NCBI GenBank assembly: GCA_001599935.1
Contig: BCIJ01000010.1
Coordinates: forward strand, 308,444-372,443
DNA from: Holtermannia corniformis
Lineage: Eukaryota > Basidiomycota > Tremellomycetes > Holtermanniales
DNA: 64,000 nucleotides
Direction of reading: 5' to 3'
Under the pieces are notes generated by a model. That model saw only the letters and a list, made by a program, of their open reading frames with translations. It searched no databases and was not told where the DNA came from. Of the stretch, positions 58,802 to 64,000 are shown piece after piece (position 1 is the first letter of the stretch; each line of letters starts with the position of its first letter). The position numbers were made by a program, and so were the translations under genes.

Positions 58802-60582
58802 CTACCCTCGTCGAGCCACCGTGTCCCACAGCACCAGCCAGCCGTACAGCAGGTGCTCGACAACCAGGATGATACACATGATCGGTCCAAACACGGGTCC
58901 AAGGTCAAGCAGGCTGCGCTGTCAGCGAGTCATTGGATCCCACCACGACGCACCGTGTCATGCGCTCGCCGAGATCGCGCCCAGGCTGGACCATGGCATG
59001 CTCATATACCTTTTCAGTCCGTGCGGCGACATCGGCCCACGAGTACATGGTTTTCACGCGCGAATGCGTCGTGTAGGGGTCGTGGTCGCCGGCGCGGATG
59101 GTCGCGATGGCTTTGGTCAATGCGCGGATCACGTCTGAGCGGTTAGCGCGGCTCTTTGTGACAGAGGGTGTGGTAAAGATCCGGAGCGAGCATCAAGCGT
59201 TAAAACTGCGCAGAGCCAATGGCCGAGTCGTAGACGCGAGGTCTATTGCGAGCGAGGTCATCCCCTAGCCTCTAGCACGCAACGTCCCGCTCTGCACCAT
59301 TGCTCCCACGCGATCGCTCATCATCGACTCTGCCCGCCGCACTCACCATCCTCATCCGGGGCGGCAAACACGATCATTTCCCGTGGCAAAACCTCTGGCA
59401 CGCCGCCGACCCTAGTCGACACGACCAACAAGCCCGCACAAGCGGCTTCGACGATCGAGGTCCCAAACGCTTCCGTCAACGACGTGTTGAGGTAGATCTG
59501 ACCGCGCGTGAGCACCTACGAGGTCCGTCAGCCGACCATTGCAGACAATCGAGATAGACACACCTCTGGTACATCCCCCGGTTGGACGCTACCCAGCAAC
59601 TCGATCCTATCTTGTAATTGATATTTCTCACGCATCTGTTCTAGCTCGACCATTTTCGGGCCGTCGCCGCCGATCAGAAAGCGGACAGATGGGAACGCGC
59701 TGCAGATGTGTGGTGCGGACGCGACGAGCAGATCGATCCCTTTACGGTACACTAGCCGGGCGACGACGATGATGGTGACTGTGGTGTGTGAGCGAGCGGG
59801 GTCTTGCCGGGGTGCACGGACTGTAGTTTGGATTCGCGTTGGCTGGGTTTGGCTGGAAATCGGTCGCCTGGACGGCGTTGGGGATCACAAAGGAAACGGC
59901 TGGGTCGAGCTGAGCGCGCAGGACTGTATTCTCACGCCTGCAGAGCACATGTCAGCGTTCAGTTGAACCCTACGCGACCATCGACTGACCCGGTATGGCT
60001 GACACAGACGACGCCATCCACGTTCCGCAACGCGCCCGCCAGCAGTTTGTTGGTCAGAACCCCGACGGCGTCGGCGAACCCAAACAGGCTGTGGTCTGTA
60101 AACACCGTTCTAGCTTTTCCCCCCCGGATCAGCGGCGTGTGAAGGATCGCTTCGTGCGCCAACGACGAAAGACTGCCGTGTCCGTGCACGATCGTCGTCT
60201 GTTCCCGACCGAGGATGGAGCGCAGGTACGGCAGGAACAGGAAAAAGTTTGGGAGGGTCGCAGACGAGGTTAGAGTTGGGATTGGGAGGTGGTACACTTT
60301 GAGGTTCGGGAGCGAGCCCGAGGTCGGGAGGTAGACTATTCCGCGGTGGGAGACGTGGTGGTGGGTGATGACGATGACCTGGCCGTGTTAGCTTTAGCTT
60401 GGCGTGGCGAGTCGGTGAGCACGTTGTGACCGCGCCGGATGAGCTCGACGCTGAGAGCGTAAATGTGGCCTTCGACGCCGCCGACGTTTGGTAGGAAAAA
60501 GTCCGAGACCATGCTGTAGCGGTGAGTAGTGAGCTGTTGGTAGTAAGCACGGGTCAGTAGCTCACGCAATGTTGTACCGCAT
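58802..60582 (-). CDS. GPI3: PIG-A/GPI3, catalytic subunit of GPI-GlcNAc transferase
   Basis: Transfers GlcNAc from UDP-GlcNAc to phosphatidylinositol on the ER membrane, the first step of GPI-anchor synthesis. A gtgagc...acag intron removes 52 nt after the first 17 coding nt and gives [20 protein letters not shown], the family start. Then [87 protein letters not shown]. The GT4 domain follows: [72 protein letters not shown] and the [20 protein letters not shown] site. The last exon gives a C-terminal membrane span ([20 protein letters not shown]) before TAG at 58802-58804. Confidence 0.95.
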
Positions 60583-60903
60583 CGCGGCATGCTAGGTCGT
60601 ATGGTCAGCAACAGTATGCATCGCTCTACCGGGGTGACTCTTACGCCGTGCCGTGGTTACTGATCCGCTGGTTGTCGACCGCTGGCTTGCTGTCTGGATG
60701 GATGGCTTGTTTGGTTCCCGCGCTACTATTACGCAGTGCTATATACCAACCCCCTCACAAACATGTTATTAACCACCCCGGTGTTATTCTATATCGCCGA
60801 TTCCAACCCCCCGCGTTCTCCGTTGCCGTCGCTGGCGAATGGGCGACAAGAGATTGTACCAGACGAGGACAACGATCCAAAAACCATCAACCGCCAGTCC
60901 GCC
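60583..60903. promoter_or_regulatory. Divergent promoter region, GPI3 / Rieske protein
   Basis: 321 bp between starts. It includes an AT-rich stretch (about 60725-60795) with tattctatatcg and ctatatacc elements that could serve as core promoter for the Rieske gene. No other gene seen. Confidence 0.45.
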
Positions 60904-63520
60904 ATGGCTCTGCTCTCGACCAGGATCAACCTGCTGCCATCAGCACGCACTCTCGCGTCCGGCGTCCCAGCCTCAAAGGTCGCGCTCAACCTCCCGCCCG
61001 CCGCACACCACGGCCACGGCCACGCCGGTCCCCGATCCGACCTCCCTGCATCCTGGGTCTCATCCACTACAGGGTACGCGACCCAATCGCGTACCAACGC
61101 GCTCCCGACCGGCGTCCAGCTCGCGCGCCACCGTTTGTTCTCGACCTCGTCAAAGGTCGCTTCATCCACCGGCGTTCCAGACTTTTCACCCTACACGGCA
61201 TCGAACACGGGCAATAACCGCGCACTGAGCTATTTCATGGTCGGTTCCCTCGGCGTCTTGGCCGCGTCCGGCGCAAAGGCGACGGTCAGCGACGTCCTCA
61301 GTAACATGTCGGCCTCGGCCGACGTCTTGGCCTTGGCAAAGGTCGAGGTCGAGATGGCCTCGATCCCAGAGGGTGAGTGGGGTTTCGTTTGGGGTTGACA
61401 AGTGATCGAGATGCGTCACTGCAGCGTAGCTCGATAGGGGTAACAGGAACCGTCCCTATCCGCGTGGGAACACAGAGGCTTTTGCGGCCTACCACAAACC
61501 CCGCGATGGGACCTCTTGGACGGCACTCGGTGGCCTGGAAAGCTGGCAGCGCGTGTGGCCAGTGGTCATGAGCAATCGTCGGACCAAACAGCAAGCTGTG
61601 CATCTTGATCCATTTCGAAACGCTGGACCCCTCATGCGCCGCAGTAGATCGATACTCGGCCGTCAGGCCTTGCGATCGCAAGCCGAGCCTGTGTTGTCAG
61701 ATCTGCCGTCGGTTCTTGCGGTCCAGCGAACAACTGCACACCTTATACCGCAATCTCGCACAAAGCTATCAGTGTCGTATTGATGGCGCCTAGAGCCGAA
61801 GAATGTTCGGCAGATCGCGCGCTACGATCCGGCCGTAGTTCTCTGTGCCGCCATGCCGCTCGCCGAGCTCTAAAACGTGATGTCGTGGGTTTCCGGACCT
61901 GCTCATTCTAGAGCGGGGTCAGTAAACGTCGCATCTGTTGCGCAAATGCTTCGAGCGTCTTGCTCGTCACGCACCGCCATTGCTGCGTTACTGTCCAGCG
62001 CGATGGTGAATGGCTCAGCAGCTTGCTGGCCTGGATCCGATGCGCAGCGTGAGAGGTAGCGTCGCTGAATGACCCGGCTCTCTGTCGGGGTGGCCTTGGA
62101 GTTGCTGAACGAGTAAAGGCTGAAGCGGATCGATGGCTGCCTACGAGCAAGCCATGTCATTCCGCGTCTAGGTCGTGCAGTGCATCGCGTCAAAGGCTAG
62201 CCGATTTGCGGCTTGCCTGTTCACCGCCGCATGCCTACACGGCTCCGGTGCATAGATAGGTCATGCGTTCATAGAGCTGCTTCCCAACGAGAGGAACACT
62301 GCATAGCGTAGCCGCGCTCTGGTCGCTCACTAGATCCAAGTGGATTTAGCTTCTGGAGCCCTGCGTTGCTCATCACGGTGTCATTGAGATGAACCATGCT
62401 TTGCGCGATGATAGGCCTATTTGTATCTGAAAGCAGATACAAATCTTGGACCTCGCAAGGCAAACTTTCCGCGTGGAGGATTGTGGCGCAGCCGCGAGGC
62501 GGCTCATCTCATCGAGCTGTTCGCGCGATAGCTATGCGAGCGATATCACCCAGGTGATCTTGTCCTGTCGCGCCATTCGCAGTCGCTTTCCCAGTCGTCG
62601 GATCTTTTGGTTGGTAGATCCCAGTGCGGCGCTCTACCGATTGTAGAATCCGCGAGCGCTGGGTCCTAGCCGCCGATGATATTTGGCATTCTGGACCGAC
62701 GGGTACGCGGGCCAAGACTGGAATGATCCTTGAGCGTCGAGCAGGACTCATGGGCGTATGCCTAGCTGTCTACTCAGCTACGAGCGGCGACGAGACTGCT
62801 ACGGCGGTCACTGTCGCGGCAGAGCTGTATTGGGATACTGCAAGGTCATGTTTGTGAGACTGCTTTAGGAAGAGTTAGAGAGCGAGTGAGCAGTTATACG
62901 CAGCCGCGCCAGGCTGTCGCATAAACCTCTATGCCGCTCATGCTCTCCTTTTGTTATACTGCATTGCGGTCACGCGATCTGCTGCTTTGTACTCGACCGC
63001 TCGCTGTTGCGCCAGGTAGTACTATTCTAATGTTCTATCCGCCTGTCCGATCCCATGATCCACAGATGTACTGACTCATCCAGGCCGCTCGGTCATCATC
63101 AAGTGGCGAGGCAAGCCCGTGTTCATCCGCCACCGCACTCCGGATGAGATTGACGAGGCCAACTCTGTCGACATCAAGTCGTTGCGTGACCCGCAGACGG
63201 ATGACGAGCGTGTGCAGCGGCCCGAGTGGTGAGTTGCGGTGCTTCTACAATCGAGCCGTCGCTCACGCCAACAGGCTCGTGATGGTCGGTGTCTGCACCC
63301 ACTTGGGTTGTGTGCCCATTGGCGAGGCCGGTGACTTTGGAGGCTGGTTCTGCCCGTGCCACGGTTCGCACTATGACATTTCCGGTCGGATCAGGCGAGG
63401 CCCGGCCCCTGTGAGTTGCGCCCGATTGTCCTGTGCGGCCGCGCTGACGTTTGCCAGCTCAACCTCGAGGTCCCAGAGTACGCGTTCAACGACGGCGAGG
63501 AGAAGATTGTGGTCGGTTGA
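60904..63520 (+). CDS. RIP1: Rieske iron-sulfur protein of the cytochrome bc1 complex
   Basis: Carries the 2Fe-2S cluster of mitochondrial complex III. Four exons (60904-61372, 63084-63228, 63275-63410, 63458-63520) sum to 813 nt, 270 aa. The N terminus is a long presequence ([20 protein letters not shown]). The tether and membrane helix read [50 protein letters not shown]. After the intron, [20 protein letters not shown], then [20 protein letters not shown] and [20 protein letters not shown] give the two cluster motifs CTHLGC and CPCHGSHYD with their Cys and His ligands. It ends [14 protein letters not shown]. The first intron is 1,711 nt, far longer than any other here. Confidence 0.96.
61373..63083. 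other. 1.71-kb intron of the Rieske gene
   Basis: It starts gtgagtgggg and ends ctgactcatccag, normal splice signals for this genome, while the others are about 40-100 nt. No clear gene was found within: minus-strand frames at 62509-62751 and 62269-62463 have odd composition and no recognised motif. The hairpin at 62419-62444 is inside it. It may contain a small nested transcript or a decayed mobile insertion. Confidence 0.75.
62419..62444. repeat. Perfect 11-bp inverted repeat with a 4-nt loop
   Basis: Plus-strand arms atttgtatctg (62419-62429) and cagatacaaat (62434-62444) are exact reverse complements around the loop aaag. It would fold as a hairpin in RNA of either strand. It lies in the large Rieske intron and in no other feature. 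Confidence 0.85.
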
Positions 63521-64000
63521 GCATCCGGCGCAGGCTAGACGCAATGGCACTGTACATGCAACTCTACGCGTGTCGACTGAGCGAGGAGGGATTGACGACT
63601 GACCGCTGCGGATCAGAGCCATCGACCGTCTGTGCGCACTCTGCGTGTCAACCTTGTCGACGTGCGCTCGGCCCGCTCCAGCGTGTTCACCGCTCGCCTG
63701 CAGCACCTACCACTCGTCTTCGCTCTTGACACTGCTAGCACACTAGACAACGTCAGAGCTCACACTGTCGACGAGAAGCCCCCCTATCACTCGGCCGGTC
63801 GCTCGGACAACACGCTCAAAGGAGGGGTTCACTCTCCACCACCGTCTGTCCCGATAGCTTGCACGCACCGTCACCCGATCGCGTCCAGTACGCCATCAAA
63901 CGACCGCTTGCCAACCCCGCCGACCCTTTGTCTGTCCGCTCTCACATTTGGGAGCGTGCTGACCCTCGCTCCGTTGTCTTGCGGGTCCGCGCGCGAAGCC
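63521..64000. other. Right-end stretch, no gene recognised
   Basis: Downstream of the Rieske gene. The plus strand has coding-like runs, for example LVDVRSARSSVFTARLQHLP near 63650-63715, but no start or motif. It may be the 3' end of the Rieske transcript plus the 5' part of a gene that continues past the edge. Confidence 0.35.

Overview
This window is nuclear DNA of a fungus, most likely a basidiomycete. Genes sit on both strands and are spaced about 0.1-0.5 kb apart. Almost all are split by many GT...AG introns of about 40-60 nt with a ctgac-type branch site just before the acceptor. A DUF7727-type membrane protein, a siderophore transporter, an exportin-T and a fungal Zn(II)2Cys6 factor fit a basidiomycete. 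I cannot name the genus; Pucciniomycotina is only a guess from the dense, very short introns. No rRNA, tRNA, CRISPR array or intact transposon was recognised.

Layout, left to right. 0-5.3 kb: a WD40-type protein (-), splicing factor SF3A2 (-), and the complex I LYR subunit NDUFB9 (+). 5.4-8.8 kb: a long disordered protein with a possible TPP1/Tpz1-like OB fold (-), and a weak small membrane-protein candidate. 8.8-18.2 kb: a MAM3/CNNM-type vacuolar membrane protein (+), a small unknown, a DUF7727 membrane protein (-), the PI3-kinase complex II subunit VPS38/UVRAG (-), and a nucleolar ribosomal-L1-domain protein (+). 18.5-21.7 kb: glutaryl-CoA dehydrogenase (-) and frataxin (+), both mitochondrial and divergently transcribed. 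21.9-26.6 kb: three unknowns, one with a C2H2-like finger. 26.9-31 kb: a siderophore-iron transporter (-) with near-match iron-GATA sites upstream, then a decayed beta-lactamase-like gene. 31.2-37.1 kb: a tail-anchored FHA protein (-), dienelactone hydrolase (+), a small unknown (-), and a TXNDC17-like thioredoxin (-). 37.7-45.7 kb: UDP-glucose dehydrogenase (+), an Mpv17/PMP22 protein (+), and a YML020W-like alpha/beta hydrolase (+). 48-54 kb: an ER disulfide isomerase ending in KDEL (-) and exportin-T/LOS1 (+). 54.4-63.5 kb: a small mitochondrial unknown (-), a Zn2Cys6 factor (-), the GPI-anchor GlcNAc-transferase PIG-A/GPI3 (-), and the Rieske protein RIP1 (+), whose first intron is 1.7 kb.

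The content is housekeeping rather than a cluster. Recurring themes are mitochondrial energy and Fe-S metabolism (NDUFB9, frataxin, Rieske, GCDH), membrane trafficking and ER function (VPS38, PDI, PIG-A), RNA processing (SF3A2, L1-domain protein, exportin-T) and iron uptake. The most unusual signal is architectural: repeated coding micro-exons of 4-23 nt, often cutting through catalytic or cofactor-binding motifs. The most interesting single gene is the candidate TPP1-like telomere protein. All gene models were read by eye from translation and splice signals. Where exon lengths sum to a multiple of three I say so; other exon boundaries are approximate.
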